Shown here: piece after piece, positions 35,166 to 45,292 of the stretch
Layout: each line of letters opens with the position of its first letter
How positions within the stretch are numbered: the first letter of the stretch is position 1
From: Bacteroidales bacterium
Lineage (GTDB): Bacteria; Bacteroidota; Bacteroidia; Bacteroidales; P3
Length of the DNA stretch: 64,000 bases
Assembly: GCA_028708845.1 (NCBI GenBank)
Contig: JAQVXZ010000006.1
Location: 2,648-66,647 of the forward strand
Reading direction: 5' to 3'
Notes under the pieces: generated by a model
Told to the model about the DNA's origin: nothing
Seen by the model: the letters and a program-made list of their open reading frames with translations, nothing else
Databases searched by the model: none
Made by a program: the position numbers and the translations under genes

Positions 35166-35909
35166 TTAATGCGAATGTGCTGGTAATAGGATTACAATAA
35201 GAAATGCAATAAGAATAATAAGGAATCGAGTACGGTTATATTTATGGCTTTCTTCTGAATCGAAGAGGGTTGTTGTTGCAACATGAAGAAGAATACCAAC
35301 TACAATTCCAATAATAATATTTTGATATGGATGAAGAACAGAAAGCATTTGATTAAGCTCTGAGCCTATTATTGCCATTGATGCAAAGATTGTTAGCATT
35401 AGAAGAGAGAATGTTTTGCTTGAACCACTATGAATAAAAGATCCAACTAAAATTATGCTTATTGGGATATTATGAATAATTATTCCTGTAACCATTGCGG
35501 TGTTTACCACACCGTTACTTATAATTGGAAATCCTTCCAAAAAAGCGTGGATACTAACACCAATCAAAAGCATTACTGATGATATTTTACTTATATTTTC
35601 TCCATTTGAATGCACATGACCGTGTTCCATTCCTTTTGATAGCTGTTCAAGGAAGAGTTGTATTAGAAAACCTATTAGTATTGAGGCTCCAATTGGAAAC
35701 ATTAGATGGGCTGTTTCTTCGTGGTGGTGATGTGCTTCATGGAACATTTCTGGTATTAAATTCACAAAACAAACTGCAAGTAAGAAGGCTCCTCCAAAGA
35801 CAGTTATTAGCTTTAAGGTCTTCTTCTTCTTGTTCTTTATTACCAAGATTGATGCCCCACTAACCATTACTCCAAAAAATAGAAGAATATAAGCTATTAG
35901 TATTTCCAT
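35166..35909 (-). CDS. ZIP-family metal transporter
   Basis: The 247-residue inner-membrane protein has eight hydrophobic helices, the ZIP metal-binding helices IGVSIHAFLEGFPI and GIIIHNIPISIILVG, and a histidine-rich loop (EMFHEAHHHHEETAH, about residues 53-67) that binds metal. It probably imports zinc or iron. Which metal cannot be told. It has a consensus promoter at 35932-35962. Confidence 0.88.
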   Translation of the reverse strand: MEILIAYILLFFGVMVSGASILVIKNKKKKTLKLITVFGGAFLLAVCFVNLIPEMFHEAHHHHEETAHLMFPIGASILIGFLIQLFLEQLSKGMEHGHVHSNGENISKISSVMLLIGVSIHAFLEGFPIISNGVVNTAMVTGIIIHNIPISIILVGSFIHSGSSKTFSLLMLTIFASMAIIGSELNQMLSVLHPYQNIIIGIVVGILLHVATTTLFDSEESHKYNRTRFLIILIAFLIVILLPAHSH

Positions 35910-35931
35910 GTATGTTTAGTTTTTTATAGTG

Positions 35932-35962
35932 CAAAAGTAAGATTATATGTTATCTTATCAAA
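35932..35962 (-). promoter_or_regulatory. promoter of the ZIP transporter gene
   Basis: Minus strand: TTTG (35959-35962), 19 bp, TACTTTTG (35932-35939). The start codon is 23 bp downstream. Confidence 0.7.
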
Positions 35963-35981
35963 ACAAATTATTAAAATTAAC

Positions 35982-35989
35982 TATCTTTG
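35982..35989 (+). promoter_or_regulatory. -7 element of the TerB-DnaJ gene
   Basis: TATCTTTG, 22 bp before the start codon at 36012. No exact -33 box. Confidence 0.5.
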
Positions 35990-36011
35990 CAATCAATTAA
36001 ATTTTCTGAAT

Positions 36012-36728
36012 ATGAGTTTTATTAAATGGATTGCTGGATTATTGGGTTTTATTTTTGGTGGTGGAATATGGGGAGGACTTATTGGCTATGCAGCAGGAAG
36101 TCTTCTGGAGAGATCAATAGCTAAAGAATATGACGTTGCTCCCAAGAGGGAAGCTAATTTCTCGGTAAGCCTATTGGTTCTTGCCTCTGCTGTTATGCGT
36201 TCTGATGGAAAGGTTATGAGAAGTGAGCTTGAGTTTGTTAAGGAATTCTTCAACCGAAACTTTGGACCTGATAATGCAAATAATCGAATGGTGATTCTTA
36301 AGGAACTTCTTCAAAAAGATGTTGACCTTAGAGAGGCTACAAGTCAGATAAGATATTCAATGAATTATGCTTCACGTCTTCAACTTCTTCATTATTTATT
36401 TGGAATTGCAAATGCCGATGATTCTTGTTCGGAGGTTGAAAAAAGAACTATTCGTAATATTGCTCAACTTCTTGGGCTCAATGAGGCAGATTATAAGACA
36501 ATTGAAGCTATGTATTTTACTTCAACAGATTCAGCTTATACCATTTTGCAAATTGAGAAAACTGCATCGGAGCAAGAAATTAAGAAAGCATATAGAAAAA
36601 TGGCTATTAAGTATCACCCCGATAAGGTAGAATCACTTGGTGAGGACGCGAAAAAAGCTGCAAAAGAAAAGTTTCAAGCTCTTAATAATGCTTACGAAAC
36701 AATTAAGAAAGAGCGTGGCATGGTTTAG
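36012..36728 (+). CDS. DjlA-like membrane co-chaperone (TerB plus J domain)
   Basis: The 238-residue protein has a glycine-rich N-terminal membrane segment (residues 5-32), a TerB-type helical domain (about 50-155) and a C-terminal J domain (about 173-238) with the HPD motif at 202-204, which stimulates DnaK ATPase. This is the DjlA arrangement. It starts a probable operon with the VWA protein 49 bp downstream. Confidence 0.85.
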   Translation: MSFIKWIAGLLGFIFGGGIWGGLIGYAAGSLLERSIAKEYDVAPKREANFSVSLLVLASAVMRSDGKVMRSELEFVKEFFNRNFGPDNANNRMVILKELLQKDVDLREATSQIRYSMNYASRLQLLHYLFGIANADDSCSEVEKRTIRNIAQLLGLNEADYKTIEAMYFTSTDSAYTILQIEKTASEQEIKKAYRKMAIKYHPDKVESLGEDAKKAAKEKFQALNNAYETIKKERGMV

Positions 36729-36777
36729 TCCATAAACTAAACAACAAGAATAACTAAAAAATAAATAGAAAAAGAAT

Positions 36778-38868
36778 ATGTTTATAGAATACTCCCTTTG
36801 GTGGCTAATTCCCTTAGTTTTGATAGCAGTTCTTGGGAGCTTTTTTCTTTATTTTTACCCAAAGAGAAAGTTCTTTTCCAAAACTCAAACGATTTTTCTT
36901 TCTTCCATTCGCTTCCTTGCTTTGCTTTTATCTCTTCTTCTTATTGTTTCACCTATCTTTAAGCAAAAGAAAACCATAATAAAAAAGCCCCTAATTGTAC
37001 TAGCTCAAGATAATTCATCTTCAATCTTGATGACAAAATATTCTCCTTTCTATAAAAACGAATTTTTAATAGGTCTTGATAAATTATCTAAGTTGCTAGA
37101 AAAAGACTTTGAGCTTAAGACTGTTTTATTTGGAAATGATGTTAGAGAAATTAATAATAATGAGATTAAGTCAATCAAATGGGAGGACTATGCGACCGAT
37201 ATTTCAAATGTAATTGAGAAAATAGAAGAGAAGTATATTAATTTAAATCTTTCAGGAATTGTCTTAATAACAGATGGGATAATTAATCAAGGGAAGAGCC
37301 CTTTAAATATTGTAGAGAATCTTCAAGTCCCTATTTTCACTGTTGCAATGGGCGATACTACAATAAAGAAAGACCTATCAATAGGAAGTGTTAGGAATAA
37401 TCGATTTGCTTACCTGAATAATAAGTTCCCTATTGAAATAACTGCATTAGCAAAAAAGGCAAAGGGTAGTAAGTCTATTATAAAGATATCTAAGGACGGA
37501 AGAACTCTTTTTGAAGAAAGATTTGATGTTGATAATGATAACTTTTACAAGAACTTTGAGACTAGTTTCTTGGCTGACAAGGTAGGCTTGCAAAGATATA
37601 AGATAAGTTTAGAAACATCTGAAAACGGGAAAACCATTATCAATGATACCAAAGACATTTTTATTGAAGTCCTTGATGGAAGGCAGAAAGTTTTACTTGT
37701 GGGAAACTCTCCTCATCCTGATTTGTCTGCAATAAAACAATCAATTGAAGAAAATGAGAACTATGAGGTTAAGTCTTTTCTTTTTAATGAATTACCTGCT
37801 TCATTTTCGGAATATAATATTGCTATTTTACATCAAATTCCATCTTCAAACCCTCAGCATCTTAAAGCAATTCAAAAACTAAAAGACGAGAATATACCTA
37901 TACTATTTATTATTGGCTCACAAACTAATATGCCTTATCTTAATTCTCTTTCTATAGGGCTCAATATTACAGGCAACAAGACTACTCAAAACTCCGCAAC
38001 AGCAATATTTAATAATAATTTCACATTATTTAGTATTTCAAAAGAAACAGAGAACCTTCTTAATAGGTTTCCACCACTTCAACCTCCGTTTGGAAGGTAT
38101 CAATTATCACCTCTAATTCAAAGCTTAGCATTTCAAAATGTTGGTATTGTTCAAACAGATTATCCATTAATTGCATTTACTAATGATAATACTACAAGAT
38201 ATGGAATAATAGTAGGAGAGGGGATTTGGCGTTGGAGATTACAGAACTATCTTATCAATCAAACTCACGACCAAGTAAATGAAATTATTCATAAGTCTGT
38301 TCAATATCTTGCTACTAAAATAGACAAAAGTAGGTTTAGGGTTATTTGCGATAAGGTCTTTGCAGAGAACCAACCTATTGTTTTGGATGCAGAGCTATAT
38401 AATGAAAGCTATGAGCTAGTAAATGAGCCTGAGGTTAAGATTACGATAACAAATCAGGATAAGAAGAAATATCCTTATGTCTTTTCTCGCACTTCTAATT
38501 CATATCACTTAAATCTTGGAGTATTTCCAGCGGGAGAGTACAACTATATAGCAACTACTAATTATGGTGGTAAAGCCCTACAAGTGCAAGGCATATTTTA
38601 TGTTTCTTCCCAAAACCTTGAACAAATTGATCTTGTGGCTAACCATAACCTTCTTTTCAATATATCGGAAAGAACATCAGCTCAAATGATTTATCCAAAC
38701 GATATAGAAAAGCTTAAAGACTTAATTACGAAGAGGGACGACATTAAACCAGTTGCAAACCAAACAATAACCAATAAAAGGTTAATTGATGAGTTTTGGT
38801 ATTTGGCTTTAATAATAGTACTTTTTTCATCAGAATGGTTCTTAAGGAAGTTCTGGGGCAAGGTATAA
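36778..38868 (+). CDS. membrane protein with VWA-like domain
   Basis: The 696-residue protein has two N-terminal membrane helices (about residues 8-26 and 40-62), then a von Willebrand A-like domain with MIDAS residues in QDNSSSI (Asp-x-Ser-x-Ser, about residues 79-85) and LITDGIINQG (about 164-173), and a last helix near the C-terminus (LALIIVLFSSEWFLRKFW). The middle is probably extracytoplasmic beta-rich and glutamine-amidotransferase-like. It is related to large uncharacterised Bacteroidota proteins. The function is unknown. Confidence 0.65.
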   Translation: MFIEYSLWWLIPLVLIAVLGSFFLYFYPKRKFFSKTQTIFLSSIRFLALLLSLLLIVSPIFKQKKTIIKKPLIVLAQDNSSSILMTKYSPFYKNEFLIGLDKLSKLLEKDFELKTVLFGNDVREINNNEIKSIKWEDYATDISNVIEKIEEKYINLNLSGIVLITDGIINQGKSPLNIVENLQVPIFTVAMGDTTIKKDLSIGSVRNNRFAYLNNKFPIEITALAKKAKGSKSIIKISKDGRTLFEERFDVDNDNFYKNFETSFLADKVGLQRYKISLETSENGKTIINDTKDIFIEVLDGRQKVLLVGNSPHPDLSAIKQSIEENENYEVKSFLFNELPASFSEYNIAILHQIPSSNPQHLKAIQKLKDENIPILFIIGSQTNMPYLNSLSIGLNITGNKTTQNSATAIFNNNFTLFSISKETENLLNRFPPLQPPFGRYQLSPLIQSLAFQNVGIVQTDYPLIAFTNDNTTRYGIIVGEGIWRWRLQNYLINQTHDQVNEIIHKSVQYLATKIDKSRFRVICDKVFAENQPIVLDAELYNESYELVNEPEVKITITNQDKKKYPYVFSRTSNSYHLNLGVFPAGEYNYIATTNYGGKALQVQGIFYVSSQNLEQIDLVANHNLLFNISERTSAQMIYPNDIEKLKDLITKRDDIKPVANQTITNKRLIDEFWYLALIIVLFSSEWFLRKFWGKV

Positions 38869-38918
38869 GTTAAGATTGTAAGTAAGGCTCAATAGATAAT
38901 ATAATAAAACAAGAGGAT

Positions 38919-39701
38919 ATGGATATAAAGGAATTTAATGTTAGGACAAAGGATAATGAAAAGAGAAATCATCCTTGGGAAATGGCTCGTTTAGAGGTGG
39001 TGAAGGACTTATTGAATCCATATATTAAAGATAAAAAGGATAAGAAGATTGTTTTAGATATTGGTTGTGGTGATGTTTATTTTATTAGTGAGTTCTGCAA
39101 AGCTTATCAAAACTTCCAGCCTTATGCTGTAGATATTGCTTTTACGGACGAAATAATAGATGGTTTAAAACAAGAATATAAGTCTTGTCCTATTCAGTAT
39201 TATAAGGATGTAAATGATGTTTATTTGGGAAATGAAAAGGCTAACCTAGTATTCCTCCTAGATGTTATTGAACATATTGAAAATGACATTGATTTTCTAA
39301 AACAAGTGCTTAGTTTATCATATATTGATAAGGATACCCTATTCCTAATTACTGTTCCTGCCTTTAATAATTTGTTTTGTAATCACGATACGTGGCTAGG
39401 ACATTATAGAAGGTATACCAAAAAGATGCTCTTAGAACATATATCACAAGCTGGATTAAAGGAAGTTAAAGCTGGTTATTTCTTCTTCTCATTACTTCTT
39501 CCTCGTATTCTTCAAAAAATGATAGAGAAGCCTACCAAAGAAGAATCTGTTGAAGGAATTGGGAATTGGGATAAAGGAAAACTTATCACTAATCTATATA
39601 AGTCAATTCTGCTTATAGATTACTATACAACAAAGGGTCTTTCGAAGATTGGAATAAAGCTACCTGGTCTTTCTACTTATATAATATGTAAGAAGAATTA
39701 A
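38919..39701 (+). CDS. class I SAM-dependent methyltransferase
   Basis: A 260-residue Rossmann-fold methyltransferase: motif I VLDIGCGDVYFISEFC (about residues 43-58), then AVDIAF, NLVFLLDVIEHIENDIDFL and the post-motif FLITVPAFNNLFCNHDTWLGHYRRYTKK. The substrate is unknown; the same layout occurs in methyltransferases near glycan and lipid genes. It may be cotranscribed with the VWA gene, 50 bp upstream. Its stop codon overlaps that of the convergent sufS gene. Confidence 0.8.
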   Translation: MDIKEFNVRTKDNEKRNHPWEMARLEVVKDLLNPYIKDKKDKKIVLDIGCGDVYFISEFCKAYQNFQPYAVDIAFTDEIIDGLKQEYKSCPIQYYKDVNDVYLGNEKANLVFLLDVIEHIENDIDFLKQVLSLSYIDKDTLFLITVPAFNNLFCNHDTWLGHYRRYTKKMLLEHISQAGLKEVKAGYFFFSLLLPRILQKMIEKPTKEESVEGIGNWDKGKLITNLYKSILLIDYYTTKGLSKIGIKLPGLSTYIICKKN

Positions 39702-40912
39702 GATAGCATAGTTTTTACTTTTTTAAGGGATTCAATGAAGTAGTCAATCTCTTCTTTTGTGTTGTAAATTCCAAAAGAAACTCTTGCAGTGCCAACAATA
39801 CCAAAATGTTGCATTACAGTTTGAGCACAATGGTGACCTGTTCTAATTGCTATTCCTAATTGGTCGAGTAGAGTCCCAACATCGAAAGGATGAATATCTT
39901 TTAGGTTAAAGGATATACCGCCAGCCTTATGTTTGGATGTTCCGTATATTATTAAATCTTCTATTTCCAATAATCTCTTGGTAGTATATTGCATAAGGAA
40001 GTCTTCGTGCTTTTCAATAAAGTCAAAGCCTATGTTGTTCATGTAGTCTATTGCAGCTTTAAGCCCAAGCACATCAGAAACAGAAGGAGTTCCTGCCTCA
40101 AACTTATAAGGTAAATCATTAAATGTTGTACCCTCAAACGATACTTCTTTAATCATTTCTCCTCCTCCGTGATAAGGTGGCATAATATCAAGATACTCTC
40201 TTTTGCCATATAAGACACCAATACCCATTGGAGCATACATCTTATGACCAGAAAAAACATAGAAATCACAATCTAGGTCTTGAACATCTACTTTGAAGTG
40301 AGGAACGCCTTGAGCTCCATCAATTAAAACAGGCACACCTTGTTTGTGTGCAAGTTCTATGATTTCTTTAACAGGATTAATTGTTCCCAATGCATTTGAA
40401 ACATGAGCTACAGAAACCAGTTTTGTTTTGCTATTTAATAAGGTTTTATAGACTTCAAGGTCTAATTCTCCATTATCTTTAAAAGGGAGTACTCTAATTT
40501 TGAACTTAAACTTATCTTGAGCAAGTTGCCAAGGAACAATATTTGAATGGTGTTCAAGTTCTGAAACAATTATCTCATCACTTTGGTTTAGGAATTTCTC
40601 ACAAAACGAAGATGCAACTAAATTAATACTTTCTGTTGTACCTCTTGTAAATATGATTTCTTCTTGTTCTTTTGCAGAAATGAATTCTTGAACAGTCTTC
40701 CTTGCTAATTCAAATTCATTAGTTGCTTTTTGACTAAGGGTGTGAACTCCACGATGAACATTTGAATTAAGATGAAGATAATAATTCATCATTGCATCTA
40801 TTACTTGGATAGGCTTTTGAGTTGTTGCAGCGTTATCTAAGTAAACTAGTGGCTTATTATTTACCTTTTCATTAAGAATCTTAAAGTCTTTCCTTATTTC
40901 TTCTAGTGACAT
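39698..40912 (-). CDS. sufS: cysteine desulfurase SufS
   Basis: The 404-residue PLP enzyme removes sulfur from cysteine for iron-sulfur cluster assembly, needed for HydG and IspH here. The PLP lysine is K224 (FSGHKMYAP) and the sulfur-accepting cysteine is C362 in RTGHHCAQ, the group II (SufS) form. No sufBCD or sufE is in the window. It lies downstream of the small membrane protein and lon on the same strand, apparently the last gene of that operon. Confidence 0.93.
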   Translation of the reverse strand: MSLEEIRKDFKILNEKVNNKPLVYLDNAATTQKPIQVIDAMMNYYLHLNSNVHRGVHTLSQKATNEFELARKTVQEFISAKEQEEIIFTRGTTESINLVASSFCEKFLNQSDEIIVSELEHHSNIVPWQLAQDKFKFKIRVLPFKDNGELDLEVYKTLLNSKTKLVSVAHVSNALGTINPVKEIIELAHKQGVPVLIDGAQGVPHFKVDVQDLDCDFYVFSGHKMYAPMGIGVLYGKREYLDIMPPYHGGGEMIKEVSFEGTTFNDLPYKFEAGTPSVSDVLGLKAAIDYMNNIGFDFIEKHEDFLMQYTTKRLLEIEDLIIYGTSKHKAGGISFNLKDIHPFDVGTLLDQLGIAIRTGHHCAQTVMQHFGIVGTARVSFGIYNTKEEIDYFIESLKKVKTMLS

Positions 40913-40922
40913 GATATTGGTT

Positions 40923-41156
40923 TTATTGTAGTTTCCACATTATATACATAACAAGGAAGAAGATAAAGAGTAGAATCAAAAAAATATAAAACAAAATGCT
41001 TCCTCTTTTCGAAAGGCTAACTAATTCTTTAACTTTAGGTTTACCCTCTTTTTCTTCTTTTTCTTCATTAAGATATTTCTTCGCTAATGCTGTATAGCCA
41101 AAAAAAAGAACCGCAACAAGTATTAAAATACCTATTACTAATATTGCATTGCTCAT
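40923..41156 (-). CDS. small two-helix membrane protein
   Basis: The 77-residue protein has an N-terminal helix (about residues 4-25), a charged linker (LNEEKEEKEGKPKVKE) and a second helix (about 53-74). No family is recognised. It is 13 bp after lon and 10 bp before sufS, so it is cotranscribed. Confidence 0.6.
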   Translation of the reverse strand: MSNAILVIGILILVAVLFFGYTALAKKYLNEEKEEKEGKPKVKELVSLSKRGSILFYIFLILLFIFFLVMYIMWKLQ

Positions 41157-41169
41157 TATTGTATTGTTT

Positions 41170-43581
41170 TTATTTAACTAAAACTAAATTTGGCACTTCA
41201 ATCATGTTCTTAACATAATGGAATGTTATTCCTTCTAAGTATTTTTCAGATATATCCTCTATATCCTTTTTGTTTTGTTCTGATATAACAATGTCGGTAA
41301 TATTGGAACGTTTAGCAGCAAGTATCTTTTCTTTAATTCCTCCAACTGGTAAAACTTTTCCTCTAAGAGTTATTTCACCTGTCATAGCAAAATTAGCTTT
41401 TACTTTCTTATTAGTAAAAATACTTACCATTGCTGAGAACATCGTAACTCCTGCTGAAGGACCGTCCTTAGGAGTTGCTCCTTCTGGAACGTGAATATGT
41501 AGATTAACGTCTTCAAATATCTTAGAATCTATATTTAGTTCTTTTGAGTGAGCCTTCAAATATTCATACGCTAAAGTTGCTGACTCTTTCATAACATCTC
41601 CAAGATTTCCTGTAAGAGTTAATATGCCCTTTCCTTTACTAACACTTGCTTCAATAAATAGTATTTCTCCTCCGACCTGCGTCCAAGCTAGCCCTGTTAC
41701 AACACCAACAGTATCTTCTTCAAGATGCATATCATGTTCTGAGGTTGGAAGTCCTAGTATTTTATGTAGCTGGTCTATCTTTATTGTTTTTGAATACTCT
41801 TCTTCTTTAGCTAACTGAACAGCACGGTAACGAACAATTTTTGCTATATGTTTTTCTAACTGCCTAACACCTGATTCACGAGTATATTCATTAATTACTT
41901 TTAAAATAACATTATCAGGAATACTTATATGCGATTTCTTCATCCCATGCTCTTTGAGTTGCTTAGGAATTAAATGTTTCTTAGCAATTTGTAGTTTCTC
42001 TTCAACTATATATCCTGGAATATTAATAATTTCCATTCTATCTATAAGCGCAGGTTGAATAGTATTTAATGAGTTTGCTGTTGCCACAAACATAACCCTT
42101 GAAAGATCATAATCTAAATCAAGGTAGTTATCGTGAAAAGCAGTGTTTTGTTCTGGGTCTAAAACCTCTAACATTGCAGCAGAAGGATCTCCATTAACGG
42201 TCATTCCTGAAACCTTATCAATCTCATCAAGAACAAAAACAGGGTTTGAAGATTTAGCCTTATTAATTGATTTTAGTATCCTTCCTGGCATAGCACCAAT
42301 ATAGGTCTTTCTATGTCCTCTTATCTCGCTCTCATCATTTAAACCACCTAGTGCCATACGAATATAGTTTCTTCCAATAGCTTTTGCAACTGATTTTCCT
42401 AATGATGTTTTACCAACACCAGGAGGTCCAACCAAACAAAGAATTGGAGATTTCATATCCCCTTTAAGTTTAATTACAGCAAGATATTCTATTATTCTTT
42501 CTTTAACCTTTTCTAGTCCGTAATGGTCAGAATCCAATATCTTCATCGCCTTATTAAGGTCGAAATTATCAACCGTGTAATGATGCCAAGGTAGTTCAAC
42601 CATAAAGTTCAAATAGTTCAAATGAATAGAATAGTCAGGTGAACTACTATGCATTCTTTCTAGTTTAGTAAGTTCTTTGAAAAAAGCAGTTTCTATTTCT
42701 TTACTCCAATGCTTTAACTTTGCTTTTTCTGTTAGTTCATTAATAGCTTGCTCGGTAGGGTTGGAGCCAAGTTCTTCTTGAATTGTTTTTAGTTGTTGAT
42801 TTAAGAAATAATCTCTTTGTTGCTTGTCAAGATCCGTAGATACTTTCTTTTGTATCTGCAACTTAACTTCTTGCATTTGGACATTCTTACTCAAAATCGA
42901 AAGTACCTTTGTTGCTCTTCTTGTGAAGTCGTTAATTTCTAGTAACTTTTGTTTCTCCTCAAGAGATACATCAATATGAGCAGAAATATAATTCAATAAG
43001 AAATAAGGATTATCTATATTTTGAATAGCAAAAGTAAGGTCAGTTGGTAGGTTAGGAGTTAGTTTGATTAGTTTCAAATACACATCCTTCATTGCTGCAA
43101 CAAGTGCATTAGCATTCTTAGGAATATTCTTTGCTTCATCGTGATAAAGGCTTGCATTCCCAGTCCAAAAAGGTTCAGAATTAGTAAGTCCATCAAGACG
43201 GAACCTATCTAGTCCTTGAATAATAACCATAGTTGTTCCATCAGGCATATTTAATGTCCTAACTATTCGAGCAACAGTTCCTATTTTATGTAAATCATCA
43301 TAATTTGGATCGTCCACATCATTCTTTTGAGCAACAACACCAACTATTAACTTTTTCTTATATGCTTCTTTAATTAGTTGTATTGATTTATCCCTTCCTG
43401 CCGTAATAGGCATCACAACACTAGGGAAAAACACATTTCCTCTTAATGGTAATATGAGTAGTTCTGAAGGTAGTTCTTTGATTCCAAAATCTTGTGTGTC
43501 ATCGTCAGTTAATAATGGAATGAATTCAGGCTCCCCTGCAATCAATTTAGAGAATTCAATCATTGTTTCGTCGTACATCAT
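41170..43581 (-). CDS. lon: ATP-dependent protease Lon
   Basis: The 803-residue cytoplasmic protease degrades misfolded and regulatory proteins. The N-terminal substrate domain (about residues 35-235) precedes the AAA+ module with Walker A GPPGVGKTSLGKS and Walker B VFVLDEIDK, and the protease domain with the dyad S709 (KDGPSAGVTM) and K750 (GGIKEK). The start ATGATG immediately follows the GlmU-like stop codon, so the two are coupled. Confidence 0.96.
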   Translation of the reverse strand: MMYDETMIEFSKLIAGEPEFIPLLTDDDTQDFGIKELPSELLILPLRGNVFFPSVVMPITAGRDKSIQLIKEAYKKKLIVGVVAQKNDVDDPNYDDLHKIGTVARIVRTLNMPDGTTMVIIQGLDRFRLDGLTNSEPFWTGNASLYHDEAKNIPKNANALVAAMKDVYLKLIKLTPNLPTDLTFAIQNIDNPYFLLNYISAHIDVSLEEKQKLLEINDFTRRATKVLSILSKNVQMQEVKLQIQKKVSTDLDKQQRDYFLNQQLKTIQEELGSNPTEQAINELTEKAKLKHWSKEIETAFFKELTKLERMHSSSPDYSIHLNYLNFMVELPWHHYTVDNFDLNKAMKILDSDHYGLEKVKERIIEYLAVIKLKGDMKSPILCLVGPPGVGKTSLGKSVAKAIGRNYIRMALGGLNDESEIRGHRKTYIGAMPGRILKSINKAKSSNPVFVLDEIDKVSGMTVNGDPSAAMLEVLDPEQNTAFHDNYLDLDYDLSRVMFVATANSLNTIQPALIDRMEIINIPGYIVEEKLQIAKKHLIPKQLKEHGMKKSHISIPDNVILKVINEYTRESGVRQLEKHIAKIVRYRAVQLAKEEEYSKTIKIDQLHKILGLPTSEHDMHLEEDTVGVVTGLAWTQVGGEILFIEASVSKGKGILTLTGNLGDVMKESATLAYEYLKAHSKELNIDSKIFEDVNLHIHVPEGATPKDGPSAGVTMFSAMVSIFTNKKVKANFAMTGEITLRGKVLPVGGIKEKILAAKRSNITDIVISEQNKKDIEDISEKYLEGITFHYVKNMIEVPNLVLVK

Positions 43582-44763
43582 TTATCTAAGCTTCTTGTTT
43601 TTTAAAGTTTGATTAAATATGTGGTGTAGTATTTTTTTATCATCTTCAGTCATTACCATATTTCTTCTTGCCATCATCTTTTCACTAACTTCAAGTGCTT
43701 TGTCAAGCTCATATAGTTTTAATCCTACATTTGTTCCTCCCCAAGCAAAAGAAGGGATGAAGTTGCGTTGGTAACCTGCTCCGTAAATGTTAGAACTTAT
43801 TCCAACTACGGTTCCTGTATTAAACATTACATTAATCCCACACTTAGAATGGTCTCCAAATATTGTACCAAAGAAAGTTTGTCCTGAGTTAACAAACGTA
43901 TGTTTCTCTATATCCCATATCCTCACCTCTTCATAGGTGTTTTTAAGGTTTGACGCATTTGTGTCAGCCCCAATATTACACCATTCTCCTATGACAGAAT
44001 TTCCGATAAATCCATCATGAGCTTTATTTGAGTAGCCAAATATGACAACATGGTCTAATTCGCCACCAACTTTTGAATAAGGTCCAAGGGTAGTAGGTCC
44101 GTATATTTTAGCATTAAGCTTCAAAACAGAGTTCTCACACATAGCAAAAGGACCTCTTACAGAACATCCTTCCATAATTTCGGCATCTTTTCCAATATAA
44201 ATTGGACCTTTGCTAGCATTTAAACGAGCACATTCAACATAAGCACCTTCTTCAACAAATATGTTTTCTTCTCCAATAAGAGTGTTAGTGGAGCTTAGCT
44301 TTTGTGAAACACGACCTTTAGTAATTAGTTCGAAGTCATCATTAATTGCTCTTTCATTGTGAACTGAGAAATCCCAAAGATGATTGACCTTTATGAAGTC
44401 TTGCTCATAATCAACCTTTAGAGTGTCCTCACTTTCAGAAAGAAAGTCTTCTCTTGTTTTAGTCATTGCAATAATATTGTCATTGCAAATTAATACTTGA
44501 TTGAAAGATAGGTTTTTAATTGCCTCAACTAGTTTTGGAGTAGGACATACCGATCCATTGATTAAAGTCATTGAATCTGCAAATTCAATAGGATATTTAG
44601 AAGAAAGATATTCCTCAGTAAGTGTAGAGGTTTTCTCTCCTAAGTATTTTTCCCATTTCTCTCTAATTGTAAGTATCCCAATACGGATATCACAAACAGG
44701 TCTTATATAAGTTAATGGCTTTAGTGATTTCCTTGAAACGTCGTCAAATAGTATGTAACTCAT
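43582..44763 (-). CDS. GlmU-like putative sugar nucleotidyltransferase
   Basis: The 393-residue protein has an N-terminal part typical of the Bacteroidota GlmU-like family (MSYILFDDVSRKSLKPLTYIRPVCDIRIGI) and a C-terminal left-handed parallel beta-helix with hexapeptide repeats (about residues 170-350). True GlmU makes UDP-GlcNAc; this family lacks an obvious canonical pyrophosphorylase loop, so the activity is uncertain. It starts the operon with lon, the small membrane protein and sufS. A -7 element lies at 44802-44809. Confidence 0.8.
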   Translation of the reverse strand: MSYILFDDVSRKSLKPLTYIRPVCDIRIGILTIREKWEKYLGEKTSTLTEEYLSSKYPIEFADSMTLINGSVCPTPKLVEAIKNLSFNQVLICNDNIIAMTKTREDFLSESEDTLKVDYEQDFIKVNHLWDFSVHNERAINDDFELITKGRVSQKLSSTNTLIGEENIFVEEGAYVECARLNASKGPIYIGKDAEIMEGCSVRGPFAMCENSVLKLNAKIYGPTTLGPYSKVGGELDHVVIFGYSNKAHDGFIGNSVIGEWCNIGADTNASNLKNTYEEVRIWDIEKHTFVNSGQTFFGTIFGDHSKCGINVMFNTGTVVGISSNIYGAGYQRNFIPSFAWGGTNVGLKLYELDKALEVSEKMMARRNMVMTEDDKKILHHIFNQTLKNKKLR

Positions 44764-44801
44764 GATGAAAATGTGTTTTGATTATATTAAGTATTACAAC
44801 G

Positions 44802-44809
44802 CAAATATA
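44802..44809 (-). promoter_or_regulatory. -7 element of the GlmU-like/lon operon
   Basis: Minus-strand TATATTTG, 39 bp before the start codon. Confidence 0.45.
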
Positions 44810-44860
44810 TGCATTTTGTTTCATATAAAGGTATGACATAGTTAAATAAAATACGATTTA

Positions 44861-44898
44861 AAACAAAAGAGTTCTACCGATGGCGATAGAACTCTTTT
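44861..44898 (-). terminator. terminator of rpmE
   Basis: Minus strand: AAAAGAGTTCTA (44887-44898) pairs perfectly over 12 bp with TAGAACTCTTTT (44865-44876). T and A runs flank both sides, so it may act in either direction. It lies 22 bp after the rpmE stop. Confidence 0.88.
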
Positions 44899-44919
44899 AA
44901 AATACATATTACTAGTATG

Positions 44920-45177
44920 TTATTTTACTTCTTTGCGGTTTTTATATTTGTTCATAAACTTATCAACACGACCTGCAGTATCCACAAGCTTAACCTTACC
45001 AGTGAAGAAAGGGTGAGATGTGTTAGAGATTTCCATTTTGACTAAAGGGTATTGAACACCATCAATCTCAATTTGATCTTTTGTGTTAGCACATGATCTT
45101 GTTATAAACATTTCGTCGTTAGACATGTCCTTGAAAACACAAAGACGATAATTTGTTGGATGAATATCTTTTTTCAT
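44920..45177 (-). CDS. rpmE: 50S ribosomal protein L31, type B
   Basis: The 85-residue protein starts [17 protein letters not shown] and contains [28 protein letters not shown]. It lacks the zinc-binding CxxC pairs of the classical form, so it is the zinc-free type B form. It has its own promoter and terminator. Confidence 0.95.
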   Translation of the reverse strand: MKKDIHPTNYRLCVFKDMSNDEMFITRSCANTKDQIEIDGVQYPLVKMEISNTSHPFFTGKVKLVDTAGRVDKFMNKYKNRKEVK

Positions 45178-45248
45178 ATTTACTTTTTTTACCGTTTATC
45201 CATTGATTTAAACGGGTTTAGTTATTATTTCTATTAAATTTCAGAGAG

Positions 45249-45278
45249 CAAAGGTATAAATAATTATTTAATCTACAA
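45249..45278 (-). promoter_or_regulatory. promoter of rpmE
   Basis: Minus strand: TTG (45276-45278), 19 bp, TACCTTTG (45249-45256), about 70 bp upstream of the start codon. Confidence 0.6.
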
Positions 45279-45292
45279 TATATTTAGCTAAA